Translations under genes and position numbers: made by a program
The notes under the pieces: model-generated
The model's database searches: none
Told to the model about the DNA's origin: nothing
Seen by the model: the letters and a program-made list of their open reading frames with translations, nothing else
Part shown: positions 31,969-41,926 of the stretch, one piece after another
Layout of the letters: each line of letters opens with the position of its first letter
Position numbering within the stretch: position 1 is the first letter of the stretch
Assembly (NCBI GenBank): GCA_015179125.1
Contig: WHVA01000369.1
Coordinates: 1 to 64,000 of the forward strand
Direction: 5' to 3'
Length of the DNA stretch: 64,000 nt
Source: Gautieria morchelliformis
Taxonomy: Eukaryota; Basidiomycota; Agaricomycetes; Gomphales; Gomphaceae

Positions 31969-33556
31969 TGTTATTTCGTTATTTCATTGCCTTGCCAAAA
32001 TGGGAAGGACTGGGAGGAGTCTGCGCATTAACTCGAGCGCAGGAGATGTAGGAAAAGGAACTTGAGACTGATAGTGAGGACACTGTTAACTCACTCGACT
32101 GGACTCAACAATGTGAGTGAATGGGCTAAAACCAATGATTTGTTGTAGCTAAAGTCCTAGCTACTTATACAGTGGTGAACAGGGGTAAACCCTATGGAAC
32201 ATTGGATTAGGAGTGCATACATCACTAATGATGTCAATGATGATGCTGTGTGCCCCTAGGTGGATAATCCATTGATGATGGTGTATGCCCCTAGGAGGAT
32301 AATCCATTGATGATGATGCATGCCCCTAGGAAATACCCCTCTAGAATCCAATAACACTCCCCTCAAGCTCGATGTATCCCTAGACTCACTAGGATACAGA
32401 GAGCTTGCATATTGACAGTGGTTTTATGAATGGGTCAGGGGGGTGCTCATGGAAATGTACTTGGAGTCAGGATACACAGGAAACGGTGCCCTGGATAGGG
32501 CTCTCCATAATGCAAGACCCTGTGGCGGTCCTGAAGCTTATGGGTGCCTGGAATGAACGGTAAAGCCGTCAGGGCCTAGAGAAACATCCTTGGGTAGGTA
32601 AGTGAATAGTGAATGCCTTAGAAAATTCCAGGGTGCCGGTGAAAAGAGAAATCGAAGGGAATAAGGGTGTTGAATGAGTAAATGGTGAGCCCTGCATGGG
32701 GTGATGTTACTGGTGTCGTTTCACATGAAAATTGACATGGGAATCATGGAAACAGGGGTGGCATGCCCGGTGCAAGTCACAATCATAATGCAGTGAAAGC
32801 TGCGCGGCCGGCGCGGCTTATGCGTCGAAAGAAAGGGTCTGGGAACCTCTTTGTGCGTCCCAGAAATGTATGCACACTCCTTGAAGTGTGTGTCGTCGTC
32901 CATGCTGTCCTGGAGCGAAATAGAGCGCGGGTGCGGTCATAAATGACGATGGAGTGGCGGTTGAGGTCTATGCGCCATCCAGAAGGTATAAGGACCTCTT
33001 GATAGTCCCTAGCGATGAAGGATAGATGTGGAAAGGTTGAATCAGTGTTGTTGTTGGTCGTTGCACACGCAGTGTGCATCATAAGTGGTCGAAGACCGTC
33101 GTACGGTTTGTAAATCCGTGTGTCGTATAGAGAGAGAGCTCATGGTGAGACCATGAGACTCTTAATCTGTTATTTCGTTATTTCATTGCCTTGCCAAAAT
33201 GGGAAGGACTGGGAGGAGTCTGCGCATTAACTCGAGCGCAGGAGATGTAGGAAAAGGAACTTGAGACTGATAGTGAGGACACTGTTAACTCACTCGACTG
33301 GACTCAACAATGTGAGTGAATGGGCTAAAACCAATGATTTGTTGTAGCTAAAGTCCTAGCTACTTATACAGTGGTGAACAGGGGTAAACCCCTATGGAAC
33401 ATTGGATTAGGAGTGCATACATCACTAATGATGTCAATGATGATGCTGTGTGCCCCTAGGTGGATAATCCATTGATGATGGTGTATGCCCCTAGGAGGAT
33501 AATCCATTGATGATGATGCATGCCCCTAGGAAATACCCCTCTAGAATCCAATAACA
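31969..33556 (-). mobile_element. Small non-autonomous copia-type LTR element, copy 1 (TSD CAGAG)
   Basis: A 1588-bp element with LTRs 31969-32356 and 33168-33556, flanked by CAGAG (31964-31968 and 33557-33561), inside E1. The LTRs differ by one base of length, so it is young. The internal part is about 811 bp with no gag or pol. A polypurine tract, CTTGAGGGGAG on the minus strand, abuts the left LTR, so sense is minus. Near the 5' LTR an inverted repeat, CTCATGGT-GAG-ACCATGAG (33140-33158), forms a hairpin. Minus-strand frames of 99 aa (32783-33082) and 60 aa (32721-32903) have no known motif. TRIM-like in build. Confidence 0.9.
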
Positions 33557-33720
33557 CAGAGTACGATGGGAACAAGGTTAGTAGCTCTAAGGGATAATGC
33601 CAACTGGTGTTGAGTAAACACTGGCCGTAGGTTCTGTGGGTTTATGGTGGCATAGTCACTATTCCCCTCTTTAAGGTAGACATCCCATCATCTAGTTAGA
33701 AAGTCAGGCTTCGTTCCGAG
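33557..33720 (-). pseudogene. E1 remnant: RNase H to integrase linker
   Basis: Short minus-strand segment matching element B at about 13490-13580 (the shared blocks CATAGTCA and CTCTTTAAGGTAGA, and CATCATCTAGTTA). It shows E1 continuing past the small element and then ending near 33720, where unrelated sequence starts. Confidence 0.7.
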
Positions 33721-33954
33721 GCGCAACGCCTTCTGATAGGGAGTGGCTGATGGCATCCCAAAAGCTCTGTGGGAAATCCATTGCATCTGGTGCGTCCCTT
33801 GGCTCTTCCTGGGGTGGTATCAGATTCAGTTCAAGCATTATATTTTCAGAAGCTAAACGATCTAGGTCCTTGATGGAGTTTGTTAGCTCTACAGTCGCAG
33901 CCTGTATGCCTGGCGGGTGTGTGAGGCAGCCATTCGTGACAGTTGTGCATTTAG
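33721..33954 (-). other. Unassigned segment, possibly gag-like
   Basis: Minus-strand reading gives TVELTNSIKDLDRLASENIM and PDAMDFPQSFWDAISHSL, a helical stretch like some retroelement gag or spacer regions. I cannot tie it to E1 or to the YR element on its right. Confidence 0.3.
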
Positions 33955-34286
33955 GGTGAGCTATTTTGGCTCAGCCTCACGCACGAGATCAATGGGGCCT
34001 AGACCTCACCGATCAAGATGCGACAGGAACCAAGAAACAAAGTAGCAAATACAAGAGACAAGGAAGAAGGTGGGTGGGAGAAAGAATCACAAGTTCAAAC
34101 TTAGGTATAGAGGAGCGGAGGAAAGAAAGGTGTGATTACCAATCACATGTCACGTGTTCCTTATGTAAGTTCAACCGTACAGCTAGCAATCCTAGGTGGG
34201 AGACTGAGAGTAAGACACAATAGGTGGAGGGGTGAGCTATTTTGGCTCAGCCTCGCGCACGAGATCAATGGGGCCTAGACCTCACC
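33955..34286. repeat. Pair of 56-bp direct repeats beside the YR retroelement
   Basis: The same 56-bp block, GGTGAGCTATTTTGGCTCAG ... GACCTCACC, lies at 33955-34010 and 34231-34286 with one base difference. Each block starts GGTGAG and ends CTCACC. They stand on the 3' side of the minus-strand tyrosine-recombinase element. Ngaro/PAT-type elements carry split direct repeats there, so these are probably part of its terminal repeats. I did not find the matching 5' copy. Confidence 0.6.
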
Positions 34287-34387
34287 ACCCATCAGTTCCC
34301 ATAGGGAACAGACAGTCGGCCCATTGCTCGACTCACCCATATGTACAAAGAAGTGAATAAACAAACAAGAGACGCTACTGGAAGGTA

Positions 34388-36950
34388 TTACGATGCAAGA
34401 AGACGTTGTCTGAAGGCGGACATGGTAGTAAGAATGCTCGCATGTGACTGGAAACTAAACCCGATGAAGAGCGGAAGGATCTCCTTGCACCACCGCCAGT
34501 ATGACAGGAAAGATTGAGACCTCCAGCGTCCCTGCATCATGACAATCCATGGATCCACACCGAGGAGGAGAAGGAAGGTGGTGCCACCTATACGGAAGCC
34601 ATGGCCAAGGACAGGGGGGAGATCCGTTTGCGACCAGATCTCCTGGCAGCGATTGAGAAACCAGGTCCTGCGCATCGGAGCCCAAGAACCATCGGCAGTC
34701 TCAAATGCAAAAAGGGGAGCATCACCCGGTACAGCACAATTGGAGGACAAGATTCCGAAAGGCAGCGGTAGCTGAGCAGGCGCAGGAGGAGTCGGTCAAA
34801 TGAATGTCACCATTCGGCTTGGTCTTCGACCGGGGAATGCGAAACGTGATGTAAGCACATTGGTTGGCGGCAACACCATGTTTTATGCGGGTCGAGCGAG
34901 AGACGTGTTGACACAGATCGAAATGCCTGTCGATGAGAAGTTCGCCGAGCCACGAGCAGGACCAGAAGGCCATGCAGGCGACAGCAAAGATGGCAATGTC
35001 AAAGGAGTCAGTGAGGACAAGGTGTGAGTGGAGAGCATGGAGATGTTGCATGGTAACAGGGTCACGCTTGGGCAGAGATGACGAGGGCGGCGCGAAGTGA
35101 GTGGCGCCCTGAATAGACCTTTCAAGCATATGGCCACCAAGCCATGGCGCATTGTTGATCTGATGCCACAGTTTAAGACCCGCTAGCCATTGCCCCATTG
35201 CGGCTTTGCCGACAGAACCTGCACCCTGAGTAGTAATGAAAATGCTCAGCAACGCCTGGGAGGCAGGCATGCGCAAATCCTCGGGAATGTGGTAATCATC
35301 ACAAAAGCATGTGAAATGGACGAGGCCCGCAGAATAACTAGATAGTGTAGAACATTGTACAGAGCTAGCTAACATGAGCCATCTGCAAACTACTAAGGAA
35401 GGGGGCAAGGAGGAAGATTGGTCGGGCATGGCCCGCAGGCCGTAAGGAGAGACCCAATGAATGAAATGGTTGGGGGCAGAAACATATGGCCGGAGAGGGT
35501 TGGGGTCGATATTGGAGAGGGAAAGAGATCTGCACCTGGGAGAAGAGGAATGAGCAAACAGCAGTGCCACAATAGAGTTGGGGGTGGATATGCCAAAGAG
35601 ATCAGTGTCAGCTCTCCGGGCAGCCTCAGATTGGGGAGGAGACATGGGTGAGAAAAGGGGCGAGTTCCACAGGGAGAGAGAAAGAGTAGTGGAGATTGGA
35701 GGAGAAACCTGGGAGGACCCCATGTGAAATAGGGTCAGCTGGGTTGGCAGTGGAGGCAACGTAAACAGGAGTGATGAGAATGTTAGACGGGACAAGGGAG
35801 GCCATCATGCGTTGAATAGAGTCGTTGCGTGCAATGTTACGCGAGCGGTCGTTCTCAAAGGCAGCAATAACACCCGTGTTGTCACCGTGCACAATGACGT
35901 TGCAGTCCGATAGACCCTGAGAAAGGATCCAGAGAATGGCAAGTTCGAGAGCGATAGCCTCCTCCCAGCCAATGTCTCGGCCAGCTGCCCTCTAGCCATC
36001 ACACAGCCTCCAAGTGGCCCATTTGTTGCTGACCGACAAGCCGATACCCCACAAAGTAGATGCATCAACCGAAATGTCCAGATCAAGACGAACACGGGGA
36101 GTCAAGGAGCGAGAGGCATTGGGGACATGGAGCATGCACTCCCACCAACGAAGAGCTTCTTCGACCGAGGCTGGAACATGGTGAAGTGCCCAGTTGTTGG
36201 GAAATTTGGACAAGAAGGAGCATATAGGCAATAGGGAGTGATGGCTGTCTCGGTAGACGAAACAGATATGCTGCAAAGTGTCTAAGATGCTAGCACAGTC
36301 ACGATGGGTGACACGGTGATTAGACAAAGATAGAAAGGATGAGACCTTGGCCAGAGATCGCAAGCGCTTCTCCTCTGGTAGGGCAACAGAACGAGCTGAA
36401 CAATCCCATAGAAAACCGACAAAGACAAAGATGAATGCAAAGACACTGCCTTTGATGTGGACAGGATGCCAGGGGACACCGAGAGGAGTAGTTACAGCAA
36501 AGATACGATCCAAATCAAAGGAATAGACAAAGCCAGAGGTATAGTCAGGATCAGAGGACGGAACAGGGGAACAGAAAAAATGAAGTCGTCAACCCATTTA
36601 ATGACATACTCTATGCCATGAACTTGAGGATATCGATGAGGGCATCTGCAACCGAGCCCTGAATGCCACCGGCAGGAGCCAAACCAAAGACGGCACAATG
36701 CTCGACCCATATCTGATCACCCCACATGACAGCGAGGTAATGCTTGTGCATCGGAGCGATCGGGGAACTGCGGTAGCTTTGCTCGCAGGTCGCCCTCTGA
36801 GCATCGGTGAGCTTGGTTTTGTGTGCTGGTGAGCGTGATCGTCTCTTTATGCGGGTATTAGCTCTGATATCATTTGTGGTTCTATCTCTAGGCTTGAAAT
36901 CGCGGAAGTTGCAGTGTTTAGATGGAGAAGTCCGCATCCTGAGCACGTCG
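34388..36950 (-). mobile_element. Tyrosine-recombinase retroelement (DIRS/Ngaro-like), broken
   Basis: Minus-strand element with three recognisable parts. Reverse transcriptase (about 36946-36560): SPIAPMHKHYLAVMWGDQIW, CAVFGLAPAGGIQG and the active-site WVDDFIFS. RNase H-like region (about 36513-35800): LRSLAKVSSFLSLSNHRV, LDISVDASTLWGIG. Tyrosine recombinase (35600-34388): a core-binding segment with SYSAGLVHFTCFCDDYHIPE, then the catalytic part with GHGFRIGGTTFLL and GRWRSQSFLSYWR, which supply the H-x-x-R box and the tyrosine. YR elements integrate by recombinase rather than by a DDE integrase. It is a broken fossil with several interruptions. Confidence 0.85.
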
Positions 36951-37535
36951 GTCAGGGACGCTGGTCATGGATATGCGTCGCTATTCCTTGAGGGTCATCT
37001 AGGATCCACTTTTGTAAGAGAGGCGTTACGTCTTTCTTCATATTGCCGTAAGTGCTCGGCCTGTTCGAATCGCTCAGCTGTCTCTTCCAATGTTGCGAGA
37101 TCCGTGTATTCATCAGACAAACCAGCCTTAGTCCATTCCAGGTGAAGGTAGCTGTTGGCACCATTCCATAGCTGTTGAACAATGTGAAACTCCATAATAT
37201 CCGGCAGGGGTGTCGCCAGAGATCGCAAGTGTCTAATGTATTCTCATATCGTTTTCTTGCCTTGGTGAGCTTCATAGAATTTGAGACACATTTGTTGTCT
37301 AAAGCGTGCTGGAAAACAGAAGTCAAATAGTTCTTTACCCAGGGACTCTACTGTATAGGCATTGGGTTGAGGGGCCACAAATGTCATGTAGTATTTCGTG
37401 GCTTTTGCTTTCATAAACTCTTCATGTGTTTTACATGAAAATGCATTGGAAAAATAGTCATTTCAAACCAGGTATTTACCTCAAATTTCCATTGTTCGAA
37501 AGCGTTGAAGTCTGCGGAGCCGTCGTAAGGGTCTT

Positions 37536-38564
37536 GTCATGACCTGTCTATTTCTCTTACCCCGCTGCCTCTACGTGCCCCCTCGTCACTCCCTAGCATC
37601 TTCACCAGAGTTTGCCTCACCCTCCGACCACTCCTCCTCGACGTCCACTCTATTTGCTATTCGCCCCATTCTCCGAACCGCTATTCGCTGCTCGCACATT
37701 TTGCCAGCAGGCATGCCATCAAATACGATCAATACAATTTACCCGGCGTGATGGTTCATCACTAACCCCATCATCTTCTTAATCCAACCCCTTTGGGTGT
37801 TCATATGGCCAAAGTGTGTTCGCGGGACATCCCTTCCGTAGGTCGTGTGGGATCAACCCAGTAGACGAAGAGTCCGTGCAGGGTAGCATGTATGCGGGTC
37901 CCAAGACATGGTTTTGTACATAAGTGCCTTCGCCACCTTTACTCTCCGTCGTTTCATGTTCGCACTCTTCCCTCACTCTATTGTATGTTTATTCCATCTA
38001 CTTAGTATCATGACTGCAACCCCTATCCAACCCTGACTCACAACGGCCTCTTTCCTATTCGCTGATACCTTACGAGCATTTGATATAAGTAGTTTGCATT
38101 TGCATGTACATTCCTCAGTTCAATTATCATACGTCGTCCATCTTGTGCAAACTTGACCTCGCTGTGATCATCGTCTTGAGCCTTCTCCTGGAGATTCCTA
38201 TCTTCAACCAGAAGAGGACTTAGGCATCACTGGTGAGTTCTCATACTTCATCTTAGTTACCTTAGCGTTCGAACTATTTTCTGCGCTGTCGGCAAAGGAC
38301 TCCGAAGGAGTACCTTCGCCAGCGAAGGGATTGTCGCTACTTAGACAGCCCTTCCATGACACCTTGCACGTTATACCGTCAAGCGCCATGGGCTATTTCG
38401 CTACAACTGTAGATAGGGCAAGCTCCGTTCGGGCAACCCTCTTATCTTGTGAACATTTGTTGGTTCACCTATTCGCCGAACGGCATACTTATTCACACAA
38501 GTTATCCGGGCATTCACTGTGTTCACTAATACACGATATTAATGCCTGAAAACCACTCTTGACA
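37536..38564 (+). repeat. Solo LTR, TGTCATGA family, one unit, TSD GGTCT
   Basis: A 1029-bp LTR, TGTCATGACCTG to CCACTCTTGACA, flanked by GGTCT (37531-37535 and 38565-38569), in the gag remains. This is the simplest member of the family, with a single LTR-start unit. Confidence 0.9.
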
Positions 38565-39530
38565 GGTCTGACTCAGAGATTTTTATGCAGGACATATCCA
38601 CCAGCCTCTGTTTCAACTTCTTACGATAAGCTTTCTTTCGTAGTACTTTGGCTTTGTAAATACTAGGTGAGTCGCTAGATTTAGCTGAGGATACATCCAT
38701 CTCAGATTGTCGCTGAGTGTAGAGGTTTGTCATTCTGCCATTGAAGACATTTGCCAAATAGCTTTGGACTGGGATCTGGTCCATGACACAGGTCACGAGC
38801 GGGTAAGTGGTTGTCACTGTGTCCCTGTTACCTGGTTTCAATTGCCTGAGCTAATAAACCCCGGGGAGGACGCTTGCCATCTTATGGTGCGTATTCTCCT
38901 TAGCAGGGCTATTGGGGTCAGCGCCATTGAGTTCAACATGCAGCTGCTGAGCAAGCAGCTCGTACTTTTGGAGTTGACGATAAGTACGTCTATTGTTGAC
39001 ATTGCATCCCGCGAGCTGAAGTCACGCGCCCTTCACTTTTCTTTCTGTGCTGCAGTCAATCTAGGTGTCGCCCAAGGTGTAGACTTAGATTTTAGTGGCG
39101 TGGAAGGTGTGGTCAATTCTGATGTAGCAGTGTTATTTACTTCTGCATATTCAGACATGTGACGTGCGTGATCTTTTATCATCTCATGCAACGATTTCAC
39201 GTCCATATTTTCTAGTATACCAATCATGAACCGTCAATATGGATCATCATCTTGATCCAACATTGTTGGTGATGGTTTGCATACACACCTGGATTTACCA
39301 GGTGGGCATGATGTCCAAGAGGCCGGAATTTCGCCATAGGGGTCTTCAGACCCATCATAATTGGACCATGCTGGTGATTCACGACCAGCACGTTCAGGGG
39401 TGTCCAGTGTGGGGGCACGATGTGTGCTAATGCGGTCGGGGGGAGTCATTGGTAGGCCAGGACAGTGGTCTGAGAACCAGTCCTTGAAGTAGCGGGCATC
39501 CGACCTTATGATGGCATGGCCATTTGGAGG

Positions 39531-39880
39531 CTGTACTTTACTCCTGGTTCGTTGAGCAGGTAGGAAGAAGTGTGTTTAGAATGGAGAACAGAAAGAAAGA
39601 AAGAAAGAACATATGCGACGGACTAGCCGTCGACTTGTTCCACGAATCAGTGCGTCTCGAGCTCAGGCTCTATCTTGGTTCAGGGATGGGCCGACGGGCC
39701 GTTGGATCAGCTGCGTGTCCACAGGTTGATAGGGTATTGTGGTATGGGGTGTGTGATCGCACATGGGTTCAAGGGGGGGTGTGTAGGTTGGAGTGGGCTT
39801 GAAGTTGATGGGGAATAGAATATGTGTTTGTGTCGTAGACGTACTTGTTTTGACTTCATGACACTCCCCCTCAAGCCTAA
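39531..39880 (-). repeat. Probable copia-type LTR fragment with polypurine tract
   Basis: On the minus strand CTTGAGGGGGAG (39865-39876) abuts TGTCATGAAGTC, the usual polypurine tract to LTR junction of copia-type elements. The LTR would run left from 39864 to about 39531 (TGTACTTTACTCC). The left end is inferred from the TG start only. Right of it, to 40112 and again from 41268, lie imperfect tandem repeats of about 50 bp with a GTCAGCTCCATC core. Confidence 0.45.
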
Positions 39881-40112
39881 CGCATCCCTAGTATCCTGAC
39901 TTGACTCAGTGTCGATGTATTCATTGTCAACTTCAGCATCACTCGCAGAGCGGTGGTGATGGTTTGTCAAGTCAGCTCCATCCACGAAGCAGGGGCAACG
40001 GTCTGTCAAGTCTGGACCATCCACGGAGCGGGGGCGACATTCTATTGAGTCAGCTCCATCTGCTGGGCAGGGCAACATTCTCTCAAGTCAGCACCATCTG
40101 CAGGGTGGGGGC

Positions 40113-41267
40113 TGTCAAGATTGGTTTTTAGGCGTTAATATTGTGTATTAGTGAACACAGCGAATGCCCGAATAACTTGTGCGAATAAGTATGCCGTTCG
40201 GCGAATAGATGAACCAATGAATGTTCACAAGGTAAGAGGACTGCCCGAACGGGGCCCACCCTATCTACAGTCGTAGTGAACACAGCGAATGCCCGAATAC
40301 TTGTGCGAATAAGTATGACATTTGGTGAATAGATGAACCAATGAATGTTCACAAGGTAAGAGGACTGCCCGAACGGGGCCCACCCTATCTACAGTCGTAG
40401 CGAAATAGCCCGTGGCACTTGACGATGTAACATGCAAGGTCTCATGGAAGGGCTGTCTAAGTTTCGACAACCCCTTCGCCGACAAAGGTGCTCCTTCGGA
40501 GCCCTTCGCCAACAGCACAGAAAATGGTAGAAGGCTAAGGTAACAAAGATGAAGTATGAGAACTCACCAGTGATGCCTAAGTCCTCTGCTAGTTGAAGAT
40601 AGAAGTCTCCAAGAGAAGGCTTAAGATGATGACCACAGCGAGGTCAGATTTGCACAAGATGAACGACGTATGATAATTGAACTGGAGAATATACATGCGA
40701 ATGTAAACTACTTATATCGAATGCTCGCAAGGTATTAGCGAATAGGAAAGAGGCCATCGTGAGTTAGGGCCGGATAGAGGTGTGCAGTCATGATACTAAT
40801 TAGATGGAATAAACATACAATATAGTGAGGGAAGAATGCGAACATGAAACAACGGAGAGTAAAAGGGGGCGAAGGTACTTATGGACAAAACCATGTCTTG
40901 GGACCCGCATACATGCTACCCTGCACGGACTCTTCGTTTACTGGGTTGATCCCGCACGACCTATGGAAGGGATGCCCTGCGAACACACTTTGGCCATACG
41001 AACACCCAATGGGGTTGGATTAAGAAGATGATGGGGCTAATGATGAACCATCATGCCGGGTGAATGGTATCGATCATATTTGATGGCGTGCCTGCTGGCG
41101 AAATGCGCGAGCAGCGAATAGCGGTTCAGAGGATGGGGCGAACAGCGAGTAGAGTGGACATAGAGGAGGAGTGGTCGGTAGGTGCGGCGAACTCTGACGA
41201 AGATGCTAGGGAGTGACGAGGGGGAACATGGAGGTAGCACGGTAGGAGAAATAAACCGGTCATGACA
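40113..41267 (-). repeat. Solo LTR, TGTCATGA family, with 125-bp internal duplication, TSD GGGGC
   Basis: A 1155-bp LTR, TGTCAAGATTGG to CCGGTCATGACA in plus-strand reading, flanked by GGGGC (40108-40112 and 41268-41272). It has a single start unit, but a block of about 125 bp starting GTGAACACAGCGAATGCCCG is duplicated in tandem (40151-40275 and from 40276). Confidence 0.88.
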
Positions 41268-41640
41268 GGGGCAACATGTCATAACGTCGTGACAGTTCTC
41301 AGCTATGAGATCGTCAACGGGGGTTCTAGCCTCAACCTCTAGATGGGGTATGCGAGCATCTGTTGATTGAGAAATGTCAAGGGCCACGCCCTCCGCTCTT
41401 TCTAGGTTGGAATGTTCATCGTCACTTACTGGGGAAGTGCAATCTCAATATTGTCTCCCAGGTCCATCGAGGTTTCCTCGTGGCCGGGTTCTTGAGGCAA
41501 CTCGGTATAGGGGTTTGGTGTGTTTGTCTCAGCTGAAGCTGGACACTCTGAATATGCTTTTCCAGAGCGTGTGACCATTCTGTGGGTTTTCTTTGAGTTA
41601 CATGTAGTTGAAAAAAAAAATTTCAAGAAATCGGGTACTC

Positions 41641-41926
41641 AGTGGTTGATCAGGCCGTTGAGCTCGACGTTGATTGAGAATACGTCAAAAAATGTAACGA
41701 AGTGTGAATCAGAGCTTTAAGTAGTTGATAAGACTGGCTTAAGAGTGTAGTTTTTAGGCACTTAAGGAGACCAGTCGATAATCAACATGTATCAGGGGAT
41801 AGAAACTAAAGCTGAATATACATGAATGCTTGTGGGGCTTTTATACTATTTTCCTACTCTATTCCTGTCTTCAGTCAGTGCTTGCCATGTTGATGTCTGA
41901 AAGGGATCGGGGTTAGTAATGAGTCT
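41641..41926. other. Leader or LTR-like AT-rich segment left of the composite insertion
   Basis: AT-rich sequence upstream of the gag opening at 41626 (minus sense). It has a TTTTATACTATTTT box near 41838. It continues right of the insertion at 43977. It may be the leader or 5' LTR of the gag remains; no terminal repeat was found to prove it. Confidence 0.35.

Larger units (their letters stand above)
8867..33720 (-). mobile_element. Outer Ty3/gypsy chromovirus E1 (fossil host of the nest)
   Basis: Pieces of one minus-strand gypsy pol split by younger insertions. Segments: 8867-9280 (integrase end and chromodomain, HPVFHISMLEP and EFEVSEILDSKID), 9700-9734, 29503-29534, 30778-31968 (integrase core, SDRGSEFVSHFWRSLGKALD and HPEGDGQTEHANQ) and 33557-33720 (RNase H to integrase linker). 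Insertions between them are a solo LTR (9281-9699), element B (9735-29502), a solo LTR (29535-30777) and a non-autonomous element (31969-33556), each flanked by 5-bp duplications. Both ends of E1 are missing. It is the oldest layer of the nest and is broken. Confidence 0.85.
36951..41640 (-). mobile_element. Remains of another LTR-element gag, with insertions
   Basis: Minus-strand gag pieces. 36951-37535 has YDGSADFNAFEQWKFEVNTW, ITEFHIVQQLWNGAN-like and TKAGLSDEYTDLATLEE motifs of a retrotransposon gag capsid. 38570-39500 continues upstream with low-complexity spacer. 41426-41626 has MVTRSGKAYS, a common gag opening in fungi. It is interrupted by solo LTRs (37536-38564 and 40113-41267) and a copia-type LTR fragment (about 39531-39864). 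Broken fossil of uncertain family. Confidence 0.6.
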
